A DNA stretch of 9,958 bases. It comes from Comamonadaceae bacterium. GTDB lineage: Bacteria > Pseudomonadota > Gammaproteobacteria > Burkholderiales > Burkholderiaceae_C. Position 1 is the stretch's first letter. Every line of letters begins with the position of its first letter. This document shows, piece by piece, positions 1 through 5,446 of this stretch. Both the position numbers and the translations under genes were made by a program. The DNA is taken from the NCBI GenBank assembly GCA_947455585.1, contig CANGOY010000051.1, positions 1 through 9,958 of the forward strand, written 5' to 3'. A model generated the notes under the pieces. The model was not told the DNA's origin. It did no database searches and saw only the letters and a program-made list of their open reading frames with translations.

Positions 1-319
1 CATACGTGAACCCGTTGCCGGTTTCTTGGTGGGCGTGCAGTTGGCGAAAGGGCGCTTCGCGCCAAATGCGGTTCAACACGTCGGGCAGTTCGCCTGTATG
101 AATTTCAACGCACCCGCCTTGCAAACGCATCGCGTCATCGAGGGCTTGCAACGATTCACGCACAAACTCAAAGTGCTGTAAAGCCGCATCGGGTTGCAGC
201 CACAGCTCGGGTTCCACCACGTAAATGCAGCGCACGGGGCCGCGCTTCGCAGCCTGCGCCAAAGCGGCGTGGTCTTGCCAGCGCAGGTCTCGCTTGAACC
301 AAACCAGCTCGTAACTCAT
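1..319 (-). CDS. DNA photolyase/cryptochrome family protein, N-terminal part (truncated by window edge)
   Basis: Only the first 106 codons are present; the gene continues past the left edge. The protein begins MSYELVWFKRDLRWQDHAAL, the hallmark start of the photolyase/cryptochrome alpha/beta antenna domain (WFKRDLR then DH.AL). It continues with YVVEPELW near residues 33-40 and a HAHQETGNGFTY segment at the end, matching the second half of that domain. Family members use FAD and blue light to repair pyrimidine dimers or act as blue-light sensors. The FAD-binding C-terminal domain lies outside the window, so repair and sensory roles cannot be told apart. The ATG overlaps the TGA of the DUF2256 gene upstream (ATGA), so it is probably translationally coupled and is at least the seventh gene of the leftward operon. 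The family call is strong; the subclass is not determined. Confidence 0.93.
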   Translation of the reverse strand, partial: MSYELVWFKRDLRWQDHAALAQAAKRGPVRCIYVVEPELWLQPDAALQHFEFVRESLQALDDAMRLQGGCVEIHTGELPDVLNRIWREAPFRQLHAHQETGNGFTY

Positions 320-483
320 GGAGGCGTGGGCGTTTTGTTTTTACGGCAAGCGTCAGAGCAGTACAGCACTTGCTCCCAATTTTTAGCCCAAGCCTTGCGC
401 CACGTCATGTCGCGCCCGCAGGTTTTGCAGGGCTTGCTGGGCAGGCTTTGCTTGTTACCTTTGAAACTTTGTTTCTGCGTCAC
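316..483 (-). CDS. DUF2256 domain small zinc-ribbon-like protein
   Basis: This 55-residue protein starts at a GTG at 483, which gives the full expected family length. The core reads LPSKPCKTCGRDMTWRKAWA and is followed by NWEQVLYCSDACR. Two CxxC/CxxxC-like pairs (C19, C22, C42, C46) suggest one bound metal, probably zinc. This is the DUF2256 pattern, a family of unknown function often found beside photolyase/cryptochrome genes. The start lies inside the end of the membrane-protein gene (29 bp overlap) and the stop overlaps the photolyase ATG, so it sits as a coupling cistron in front of the photolyase. A role in photolyase function or maturation is plausible but purely contextual. The GTG start is inferred; there is no in-frame ATG before the conserved core. 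Confidence 0.88.
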   Translation of the reverse strand: MTQKQSFKGNKQSLPSKPCKTCGRDMTWRKAWAKNWEQVLYCSDACRKNKTPTPP

Positions 484-802
484 GGGCGGGTTCTTCCATC
501 GGGTAGGCGTCGGCCACGTAGGCGGGGCCTTTCATCAGCATCACAATCACGCAGCCAATGGCCAGGGTCAGCACCAATGTCCAGTGCAGCATCACCAGCC
601 CCAACATGACATAAAAAAACTGCTCCACGGCACGGGTATTTTGCGTCGCGGGCTCTAGCCCATCCAGCACATACGCGCCTGCACTGGCCAGCAAAGGCAG
701 CGCTGTGCCCACAGCCAAAATGACGTGCAGTTTTTTCCAAATTTGCCATTCGAGGCCCGCGGGTGAGCGTTGAAAGCCTGGGAGTTTGTTGAAGTAATTC
801 AT
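455..802 (-). CDS. small two-helix integral membrane protein, function unknown
   Basis: This 115-residue protein has two clear hydrophobic segments, about residues 26-47 (HVILAVGTALPLLASAGAYV) and 62-91 (FFYVMLGLVMLHWTLVLTLA and onward). The N-terminus is short and basic/aromatic and the C-terminus is charged and ends near residue 115. Each helix has a histidine near or in it (H26, H73), which could bind haem in principle; I cannot assign a cytochrome family from this. The ATG overlaps the TGA of phhB (ATGA), and the last 29 bp overlap the DUF2256 gene in another frame. Its position within a fully coupled operon supports it as a real gene, although I do not recognise the family. Confidence 0.8.
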   Translation of the reverse strand: MNYFNKLPGFQRSPAGLEWQIWKKLHVILAVGTALPLLASAGAYVLDGLEPATQNTRAVEQFFYVMLGLVMLHWTLVLTLAIGCVIVMLMKGPAYVADAYPMEEPARDAETKFQR

Positions 803-1095
803 GGGGCGATGCTCAGTTGGTCAATCGCTTGGGCGAGCGCGAAATCTTTGTCGGTTAAGCCCGAGGCGTCGTGCGTCCACAGTCTGACACGCAGCTGTGT
901 GTAACTTGACCAGAGTTCGGGGTGGTGGTCTTGGTCTTTGGCCAGCTGCGCGATTTGGTTGAACAGCGCCACCGCTGCGTCAAAGCTGGGTAAGGCCCAT
1001 GTCTTGGCAATCGCATTCGCGTCAGCTTCAAGTGTCCAGCCGTTCAGGCTGCTCAGGTGCGTTTGAATTTGCGTCGCGTTGAGTTTCATGGTCAT
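799..1095 (-). CDS. phhB: pterin-4a-carbinolamine dehydratase (4a-hydroxytetrahydrobiopterin dehydratase)
   Basis: This 98-residue protein is full length for the PCD/DCoH family. It carries the signature: KDQDHHPELW at residues 53-62 (catalytic H57, H58, P59), then an aromatic/Arg strand, LWTHDASGLTDKDFALAQAI with H75 and D84, and a W20 in the N-terminal LNGW motif. The family dehydrates 4a-hydroxytetrahydropterins made by aromatic amino acid hydroxylases, regenerating the quinonoid dihydropterin in the cytoplasm. Here it lies directly downstream of a FolB-like gene with an ATGA overlap, and upstream of the small membrane protein with another ATGA overlap. No phenylalanine hydroxylase is visible in the window, so the pterin substrate is unclear; a link to folate/pterin supply for the photolyase is inference. 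An internal ATG at 1089 is possible, but the overlap favours 1095. Confidence 0.93.
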   Translation of the reverse strand: MTMKLNATQIQTHLSSLNGWTLEADANAIAKTWALPSFDAAVALFNQIAQLAKDQDHHPELWSSYTQLRVRLWTHDASGLTDKDFALAQAIDQLSIAP

Positions 1096-1556
1096 GTTCC
1101 GTGCTGTTTTTCTGTGGCAACAGGTGTGCGACTGCGCATGGCGTTCAAGGTGTGGAGGTCGATGGACAAGCGCACTCCTAAAGTGCCCGAACCTTCGCGT
1201 ACAGGCGACTTGCGCAAGCCAATGTCCAGCGCTTCAATTTCGGCATAGACCGCGCACGCATGCACGATGCGTGTGATGAGGCGCTCTTGCGTTTCGTAAT
1301 GGCCATCAGCAGCCAAACGTTCGATCTCAAGCACCAAGGGGTCGTAGTCAAACACATGGGCCATGCCGTCTTGAGCGATCAACACCCAGGTGGGTGCTAG
1401 CCATAGCGTGAGATCGAGCAGGTGCGCATCGGGCACCACATCGTGGGGGCCGTAAGTGCCAATGTCTGTGCGCAAGCGCAGATCGCGCAGCGCAATGCAA
1501 GCGCTGGCGGACGTGGGACGTTGAATAGCGAGTGCCGCGGGGTCGTTGGTGCTCAT
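1092..1556 (-). CDS. dihydroneopterin aldolase/epimerase-like protein (FolB/FolX family)
   Basis: This 154-residue protein is longer than the usual ~120 because of about 20 N-terminal and 20 C-terminal extra residues. The fold signature starts at IALRDLRLRTDIGTYG (21-36), continues with FDYDPLV (69-75) containing the expected Tyr, HYETQERLITRIV (86-98), and GLRKSPV (113-119), where K116 matches the catalytic lysine, ending in GVRLSID. The family cleaves or epimerises dihydroneopterin in folate or monapterin synthesis. The acidic residue expected in the loop after IG.Y is not clearly conserved; the loop here is GPHDVVPDAH, so the activity may differ from classical FolB. ATGA overlaps on both sides join it to the SOUL gene and to phhB. 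FolB and FolX cannot be distinguished from sequence alone. Confidence 0.8.
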   Translation of the reverse strand: MSTNDPAALAIQRPTSASACIALRDLRLRTDIGTYGPHDVVPDAHLLDLTLWLAPTWVLIAQDGMAHVFDYDPLVLEIERLAADGHYETQERLITRIVHACAVYAEIEALDIGLRKSPVREGSGTLGVRLSIDLHTLNAMRSRTPVATEKQHGT

Positions 1557-2215
1557 GGCGCGGCGACCTCCACCAAGATTTCGTTGCGCCTAAACATCGG
1601 CAGTGTCCACGGCGGGTCGTAGCGCGACAACTGCGGCGTGCCCACCACCTTGAGGGATTGCTGCTTGGCCCAGGCCAATGCTTCGTTGGTTTTTTCTTGC
1701 ACCCGCGCCATGGTGTTGAAGCCCGAATAGCGATGCACCACAAAGTATTTGCGTGGCACCTCGTGCAGAGTCACCGCGCTGTTGTTGGGCTTGGGAATAT
1801 TGGCCAAGGTGTATTGGCTGGGCATCACAAAGTGGATACGCCACTGGTTGGCACTTGCCACGTGCGTGTCACCTGATTGCGGCTCGACGGTGACGGGCGC
1901 GGTCATGGCAATTTTTGTGGATTGGGGTTCCACCGTCACAGGGGCTGTCATGGCAATCTTTGCGGCTTGTTCTGAGCGCGTAGCGAGGTTGTTGCCAAAG
2001 ATGAAATCGGCAATCAAGCGAAAGCCTTTGTTAGAGGCCGCATCCATGTCGCCGTCCACCACGGTTTGCGCAATCAACGAGGGGGCATAGTGCCGCAGCT
2101 CGAAGGGCGCTTGCGAGATGAGCACGTCGTAATGAGGTTCTTCAATAGCCATCGCCGATTCCATCCATAAAAATCCAGCCAACAATGCGAGGAGGGCGTG
2201 TGTGTTCAAGCGCAT
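1553..2215 (-). CDS. SOUL family haem-binding protein, exported
   Basis: This 220-residue protein begins with a Sec-type signal peptide (hydrophobic 7-18, likely cleavage after AMA at 21-23). The mature part shows the SOUL/HBP pattern: EEPHYDVL, FELRHYAPSLIAQTVV (38-53), GFRLIADFIFGNN (64-76), the KIAMTAPV motif, IHFVMPSQYTLANIPKPNN, and near the end YSGF and an aromatic/Arg-rich tail ending MFRRNEILVEV. SOUL proteins bind haem or tetrapyrroles; the bacterial role is not settled. The MTAPV segment is present twice, at residues 86-99 and 101-114. The start overlaps the DUF2237 stop by 10 bp, with GGAG about 11 nt upstream of the ATG; its stop overlaps the FolB-like start. Export to the periplasm while its operon partners are cytoplasmic is notable. 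Confidence 0.92.
   Translation of the reverse strand: MRLNTHALLALLAGFLWMESAMAIEEPHYDVLISQAPFELRHYAPSLIAQTVVDGDMDAASNKGFRLIADFIFGNNLATRSEQAAKIAMTAPVTVEPQSTKIAMTAPVTVEPQSGDTHVASANQWRIHFVMPSQYTLANIPKPNNSAVTLHEVPRKYFVVHRYSGFNTMARVQEKTNEALAWAKQQSLKVVGTPQLSRYDPPWTLPMFRRNEILVEVAAP
1874..1960 (-). repeat. tandem duplication of the 14-residue MTAPV motif inside the SOUL gene
   Basis: Two 42-bp units (1919-1960 encoding residues 86-99, and 1874-1915 encoding 101-114) are separated by one Thr codon, giving a 15-residue period. Both encode KIAMTAPVTVEPQS exactly. Ten of the 14 codons differ between the copies, every time only at the third base (for example AAG/AAA, CCT/CCC, GTG/GTC, GAA/GAG, TCC/TCA). 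Confidence 0.95.
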
Positions 2216-2574
2216 GACTTCAGTTGCTCCAGCGTGACAAATTCAAGGGCTTTGGCGTGTGTGCATTCCAGCACCACAGGCGGTGCAACTCCGGCATCCA
2301 AGGCTTCTTTCCAGCGCATGGCGCACAAGCACCAACGGTCGCCCGCTTTGAGTCCTGCAAAGCGGTAGTCAGGTCTAGGCGTGATGAGGTCGTTGCCTCT
2401 TTGCAGCGAAAAATCGAGGAAGGCTTGCGTGACTTTGGCACACACCACGTGGCTGCCTTGATCGTGGTCATCGGTATGGCAACAGCCATCGCGGTAATAG
2501 CCAGTGAGGGGGTCGTAAGAGCAGGGTACGAGTGCTGTGCCCAAGACGTTGCGCGCTTCGGTGGTGTGGGTCAT
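2206..2574 (-). CDS. DUF2237 family protein
   Basis: This 122-residue protein matches the DUF2237 pattern end to end: NVLGTALVPCS (9-19), DPLTGYYRDGCC (21-32), SHVVCAKVTQAFLDFS (41-56), GNDLITPRP (60-68), GLKAGDRWCLCAMRWKEA (74-91) and the closing ECTHAKALEFV. Cysteines at 18, 31, 32, 45, 82, 84 and 104 suggest metal or redox function, but the family has no established biochemical role that I know of. It is usually cytoplasmic and often lies near photolyase, DUF2256 and SDR genes. Here it is the first gene of the leftward operon; upstream is the 154-bp divergent gap. No good Shine-Dalgarno is visible just before the ATG, but the conserved core starts only eight residues later, so the start is well bounded. 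It overlaps the SOUL gene by 10 bp. Confidence 0.92.
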   Translation of the reverse strand: MTHTTEARNVLGTALVPCSYDPLTGYYRDGCCHTDDHDQGSHVVCAKVTQAFLDFSLQRGNDLITPRPDYRFAGLKAGDRWCLCAMRWKEALDAGVAPPVVLECTHAKALEFVTLEQLKSCA

Positions 2575-2728
2575 ATTTTGATTTTATGAATGCGTTCCAA
2601 CCTTTGGTTCGCAATGGCTATCGATAACCCCTACCATCTTGCCTGCGTTTGCCCATGGGGTGTCACATCGATCTGGCAGTATGCGTACTCCGCGAATGTT
2701 TGAACGTGTTCAAGAAACGGAAGTTAAC

Positions 2729-3487
2729 GTGGCAAATGGTTTGAATATTGTGTTGCTCATCGGCAGTGCGCCAGACGCGCTGCAGGCTAAAAATTTGGAT
2801 TTGTCTGTTTTTACATCGCGCGTGGCTATCAACAACGCTTGGCAAATCACGCCTGACTGGGACTATTTGGTTTACCCAGAAGACTTCGCTGGCGAACGTT
2901 TGCCACCGACGCCGTTGTTGACCCACCAGCGGCTGATCGCCGCATCAGAGTTTGTGCCCCAGCAAAATAACTTTGGGGGCTTTGTGTATGCGGGCGGCAC
3001 CATGGCGTTCACTGCGGGCTATTGGGCTTTGGGGGCATTGAAGCCAGACATCTTGGCGTTTTTGGGTTGCGACATGGTCTATGCCACCGCAGCGGGCGAG
3101 TCCAGTCACTTCTATGGCCAAGGCACGCCAGACCCATTGCGTGCTGATGTGACGTTGCAGTCGTTAGAGGCGAAGTCCGTTCGCTTCTTGTCGTTTGCGC
3201 ATTCACAAAATTGCGCGGTGGTGAATTTGTCGCAGCTGCCCGAGTCACGCTTGTTGTTCCCGCGCGTGTCCATGAATGAGTTTGCGACCCAGCCCCTTTG
3301 TCAAGACATGTTGAACCGCCAAAGTGAGTTGTTTGACACAACGGTTGTGACGCGTGTGTTGCAGGCCGAGCAAGAGTTGGGCTACATGGTTCCTTCGGGC
3401 CGCTATTGGGAGCGCGAAGCAGAGTTTGACAAAACAAAGCTCAGTGAGATTGATCACTTGTGGTTGCAGGCCATGCAGGCGGCTTAG
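2729..3487 (+). CDS. conserved hypothetical protein with Rossmann-like N-terminus (possible MptE/DUF115- or sialyltransferase-like fold)
   Basis: From a GTG at 2729 this gives 252 residues. GGAAG lies 5 nt upstream, and the conserved part starts just after it. Alternative in-frame starts are ATG 2681, ATG 2696 and TTG 2639. The N-terminus LNIVLLIGSAPDAL resembles a nucleotide-binding loop; it is followed by RVAINNAWQITPDWDYLVYP, a GGTMAFTAGYWAL helix, FLGCDMVY, SSHFYGQGTPDPLRADV and SRLLFPRV. This order (GxxP loop, INNAW, PDW, GCDM) recalls DUF115/MptE-like proteins and small sialyltransferase folds in general layout only; I cannot name the reaction. No signal peptide or membrane segment is seen. 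Its stop overlaps the stop of the MerR gene on the other strand. It stands alone between two minus-strand units, so it is not obviously part of the light cluster. Confidence 0.8.
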   Translation: MANGLNIVLLIGSAPDALQAKNLDLSVFTSRVAINNAWQITPDWDYLVYPEDFAGERLPPTPLLTHQRLIAASEFVPQQNNFGGFVYAGGTMAFTAGYWALGALKPDILAFLGCDMVYATAAGESSHFYGQGTPDPLRADVTLQSLEAKSVRFLSFAHSQNCAVVNLSQLPESRLLFPRVSMNEFATQPLCQDMLNRQSELFDTTVVTRVLQAEQELGYMVPSGRYWEREAEFDKTKLSEIDHLWLQAMQAA

Positions 3488-4470
3488 CCCGCACCCTCGC
3501 GTAAATCAATGCCTTCGTGCTGGGCAATTTTTTCTAAGGCATTTTCAAACAAAGAACGTGCGGTGCCAGATATGGATCGCAAGTAGGCATGCAGGTGGGC
3601 ATCGTCTGCGTTTTGATTCAAGCACTCTTGGCTGTATTCCTCGAAGCTCGCCAGTTGCGAAATGAGCTCGGCCACATGCTTGGGGCATTCGCACAGCACA
3701 TTGGTCGAAATGCCAGCCACGCGGCTGAGTGTTGCGTCTGAATATTTCCGACTGGCAATGACGGCGCCCGTGGTGCCAAACTCTTGCGCGCGTGCTTGAT
3801 CCACAAACAGCACGGACTGCAGCAGCTCGGCCAATTCGCTGTCTGAAATGGGTTCGCGTCGCACGATCAAGCCTGAAAACTTCATGGCTTGCACCACGGC
3901 GTCGGGGGCGAAGTTGTAAATGACGATGGTTTGCGCAAACGCGTGTTGTTGGATCAGCTTCTGAATCGCGGTGTGAACAGGGGTTTGCAGCGTGTTGACT
4001 TTGATCAACAGCACTTGCGGCCGGTCTGCAAAAGCAGCTTCGCTGGCGGCGGTCAAATCGACCAATACGTCAGTGACATTGATTTGGTTTTGCTTCAAGC
4101 CGGCGGCAAATTTTTTGGATTCAATTCGGTTGGCCATGCTCAGCCCCACCACCGCCAATGAGACGGATTGGCCCGGGGCTGCCAACGTGTTGGGTGTGTT
4201 GTGCGGCAGGTTGCTCATGCGGCGCAGTTGCGCAAGGTCGAGGTTGGCAATCGTGCTGATGGCGTGCCCGTTTTGCGACAGCTGTTTGAGTAACAGCGCC
4301 TTGGACACATCGAGCTCGGCAAAGAGCCGCTGCTTGCCTTCGGTTTTGACGGGGCTGAATGCGCCGTAGCGCGTTTCCCAAATGCGCAAGGTCGAGACGG
4401 GGATGCCCGTGGTTTTGGACACCGCACCAATGCGGTACAGGGCGGTTGAGGGCGTGGCGCTGGTGTTCAA
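3484..4470 (-). CDS. MerR family transcriptional regulator with Rossmann-like middle domain and C-terminal helical domain
   Basis: This 328-residue protein has an N-terminal MerR HTH (residues 12-66: YRIGAVSKTTGIPVSTLRIW, then ETRYGAFSP and GKQRLF). A linker is followed by an alpha/beta domain (about 103-222: VSLAVVGLS, VTDVLVDL, VLLIKVNTL, QTIVIYNF) in the place where LitR/CarH-type light regulators carry a B12-binding domain. I do not find the DxHxxG or W...EH cobalamin motifs there. The C-terminal part (242-322) is helical, with SDATLSRVAG, CECPKHVAELISQLASFEEY and a closing SLFENALEKIAQHEGI. It probably controls one or both divergent operons. Its only plausible start is a TTG at 4470 without a clear Shine-Dalgarno; no ATG precedes the HTH, so expression may be low. 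Its stop overlaps the plus-strand gene's stop by 3 bp. Confidence 0.9.
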   Translation of the reverse strand: MNTSATPSTALYRIGAVSKTTGIPVSTLRIWETRYGAFSPVKTEGKQRLFAELDVSKALLLKQLSQNGHAISTIANLDLAQLRRMSNLPHNTPNTLAAPGQSVSLAVVGLSMANRIESKKFAAGLKQNQINVTDVLVDLTAASEAAFADRPQVLLIKVNTLQTPVHTAIQKLIQQHAFAQTIVIYNFAPDAVVQAMKFSGLIVRREPISDSELAELLQSVLFVDQARAQEFGTTGAVIASRKYSDATLSRVAGISTNVLCECPKHVAELISQLASFEEYSQECLNQNADDAHLHAYLRSISGTARSLFENALEKIAQHEGIDLREGAG

Positions 4471-4490
4471 AGTGATATTCTGAGTAGGTG

Positions 4491-4518
4491 TTGAGTAGAT
4501 TATGTGTCGAAATATAGT
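4491..4518 (+). promoter_or_regulatory. candidate sigma-70 promoter for the Rrf2-led operon
   Basis: A -35-like TTGAGT (4491-4496) and a -10-like TATAGT (4513-4518) are separated by 16 bp in an AT-rich stretch. Transcription would start near 4525 and leave a leader of about 60 nt carrying the dyad. The boxes are read by eye. Confidence 0.5.
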
Positions 4519-4528
4519 TATATTTAAA
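4499..4528 (-). promoter_or_regulatory. candidate weak promoter for the MerR gene
   Basis: On the minus strand, TTTAAA (4528-4523) and CATAAT (4504-4499) are 18 bp apart, pointing at the TTG start at 4470. It lies face to face with the rightward candidate promoter, so the two would compete for polymerase. Confidence 0.3.
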
Positions 4529-4540
4529 TTAAATTCACTT

Positions 4541-4573
4541 TTGCGTAGATTAATGCGTCAAAATTCTACGCAA
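4541..4573. promoter_or_regulatory. 9-bp-arm inverted repeat, likely operator or leader hairpin
   Basis: TTGCGTAGA (4541-4549) and TCTACGCAA (4565-4573) are perfect inverted arms separated by 15 bp. The dyad ends 2 nt before the AGGAG ribosome site of the Rrf2-type gene. It could be an operator for the MerR or Rrf2 regulator or an RNA hairpin that masks the ribosome site. Its left half is related to the segment 4491-4513. Confidence 0.7.
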
Positions 4574-4574
4574 C

Positions 4575-4579
4575 AGGAG
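4575..4579 (+). promoter_or_regulatory. ribosome binding site of the Rrf2-type gene
   Basis: AGGAG lies 8 nt before the ATG at 4588 and directly after the right arm of the dyad, so its access could depend on that structure. It is one of the strongest ribosome sites in the window. Confidence 0.75.
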
Positions 4580-4587
4580 TTTGAACC

Positions 4588-5112
4588 ATGATTTCAAAGA
4601 AAACCATCAACGCAATCGAGGTTTGTGTGTATCTGGCGGGCCAACGTCACGCAGGTTACGTCACCACGACCGAGATGTCGCCCAGACTTGATTTGTCAAT
4701 CTCCTACCTCGAGAACATTCTCAAACCGCTCAAAGCCCACGCCATCGTGAGCGCTATGAAAGGTCCAGGCGGGGGTTACATGATTCAGGGTGACACCTCG
4801 CTGATTTCGATTTGGGATATCGCCTCGGTGTTTGAATGCACCTTAGACACTGCACCCGCTGTGGATGCAGAGGCTGCCACCCCAACGCCTGAAGAAAAAT
4901 CAACACCTGCCAGCTATGAGCTTGGCTTAGAGCAAATCGTCAAGGCTACGCTCAGCAATTTCACCTTGGCCGACTTTGTGGACGAGTCGCGTGACCAAGA
5001 AGCCCGTTCATTTGTTCAAACCATGGGCCGCTTCAAATTCAAACCCTTGGTGGCGCAGCTCATGCCCAAGGCGCCCAACTCGGTGTTTCAGTTGTCCATG
5101 ATGATGGCCTGA
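4588..5112 (+). CDS. Rrf2 family transcriptional regulator lacking the Fe-S cysteine cluster
   Basis: This 174-residue protein has the Rrf2 winged helix at its N-terminus: NAIEVCVYLAGQ (8-19), a helix-turn-helix with TEMSPRLDLSISYLENILKP, and the wing AMKGPGGGYMI (56-66). IscR and its relatives carry three cysteines between the wing and the dimer helix; here that loop is a proline/glutamate/alanine-rich stretch (about 84-109) with one cysteine just before it. The next helix, LEQIVKATLSNFTLADFVDE, aligns with IscR's dimerisation helix. The last 40 residues (ARSFVQTMGRFKFKPLVAQL and onward) extend beyond typical family members. It probably does not sense iron-sulfur status in the IscR way. It is the first gene of a plus-strand operon and may autoregulate through the dyad upstream. 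Its start is set by a good AGGAG site. Confidence 0.87.
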   Translation: MISKKTINAIEVCVYLAGQRHAGYVTTTEMSPRLDLSISYLENILKPLKAHAIVSAMKGPGGGYMIQGDTSLISIWDIASVFECTLDTAPAVDAEAATPTPEEKSTPASYELGLEQIVKATLSNFTLADFVDESRDQEARSFVQTMGRFKFKPLVAQLMPKAPNSVFQLSMMMA

Positions 5113-5142
5113 AGCGTTTTCGATTCAAGCACTGCGCACATC

Positions 5143-5430
5143 ATGCAACTCAGTTCTCACCAACGTCTTGCCAACCTGAGCCCAGGTGATGTGTCTGCGG
5201 TGATTCAAATGGCGTGGGAAGACCGAACCACGTTTGAGACCATTTACGAGCGCGTGGGCCTGAGTGAGCCCGAGGTCATTCGCCTCATGCGCGCCGAGCT
5301 CAATCCCAGTTCGTTTCGTTTGTGGCGCATGCGCGTGAAGGGCCGTACCACCAAGCACCGTGCGCTGCGAAGCCCCGACATGAAGTTTGACGACCACGCC
5401 ATAGCCGACCACCGCCGCGCCAACTGTTAA
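5143..5430 (+). CDS. DUF2805/TIGR03643 family small protein
   Basis: This 95-residue protein carries the family core: SAVIQMAWEDRTTFETIYER (18-37), VGLSEPEVIRLMRAELNPSS, then FRLWRMRVKGRTTKHR. The first half looks like a helix-turn-helix-like fold and the second is strongly basic, so nucleic acid binding is possible; the function is unknown. The family is a recurrent neighbour of photolyase, DUF2237, DUF2256 and SDR genes, which fits this window. It lies 30 bp after the Rrf2-type gene and 16 bp before the Cys-rich gene on the same strand, so it is probably in one transcript. No obvious Shine-Dalgarno precedes the ATG. The C-terminal ~25 residues are poorly conserved in my recollection of the family. 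Confidence 0.87.
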   Translation: MQLSSHQRLANLSPGDVSAVIQMAWEDRTTFETIYERVGLSEPEVIRLMRAELNPSSFRLWRMRVKGRTTKHRALRSPDMKFDDHAIADHRRANC

Positions 5431-5446
5431 ATTTTGAAAGCCCTTT

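Larger units (their letters stand above)
4491..4564 (+). repeat. imperfect direct repeat, two units 50 bp apart
   Basis: The segment beginning TTGAGTAGATTATGTGTC at 4491 is repeated as TTGCGTAGATTAATGCGTC at 4541, differing by two substitutions and one inserted base over that stretch, and continuing as (G/A)AAAT. A shorter TGAGTAG also occurs at 4481. This looks like an iterated regulator-binding site. Confidence 0.6.

Noticed and set aside
194..658. Plus-strand frame of 154 codons
   Set aside because: It lies opposite the photolyase, DUF2256 and membrane protein genes and has no recognisable motifs.
2592..2614. Imperfect dyad TGCGTTCC...GGTTCGCA in the gap upstream of DUF2237, as an operator
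   Set aside because: The arms need a 4-base bulge and share no motif with the dyad at 4541-4573, so chance is likely.
3575..3620. DxH in the MerR C-terminal helix (DDAHLHAY) as a cobalamin-binding DxHxxG motif
   Set aside because: It sits in the helical last domain rather than after the first strand of the Rossmann domain, and the final glycine is missing.
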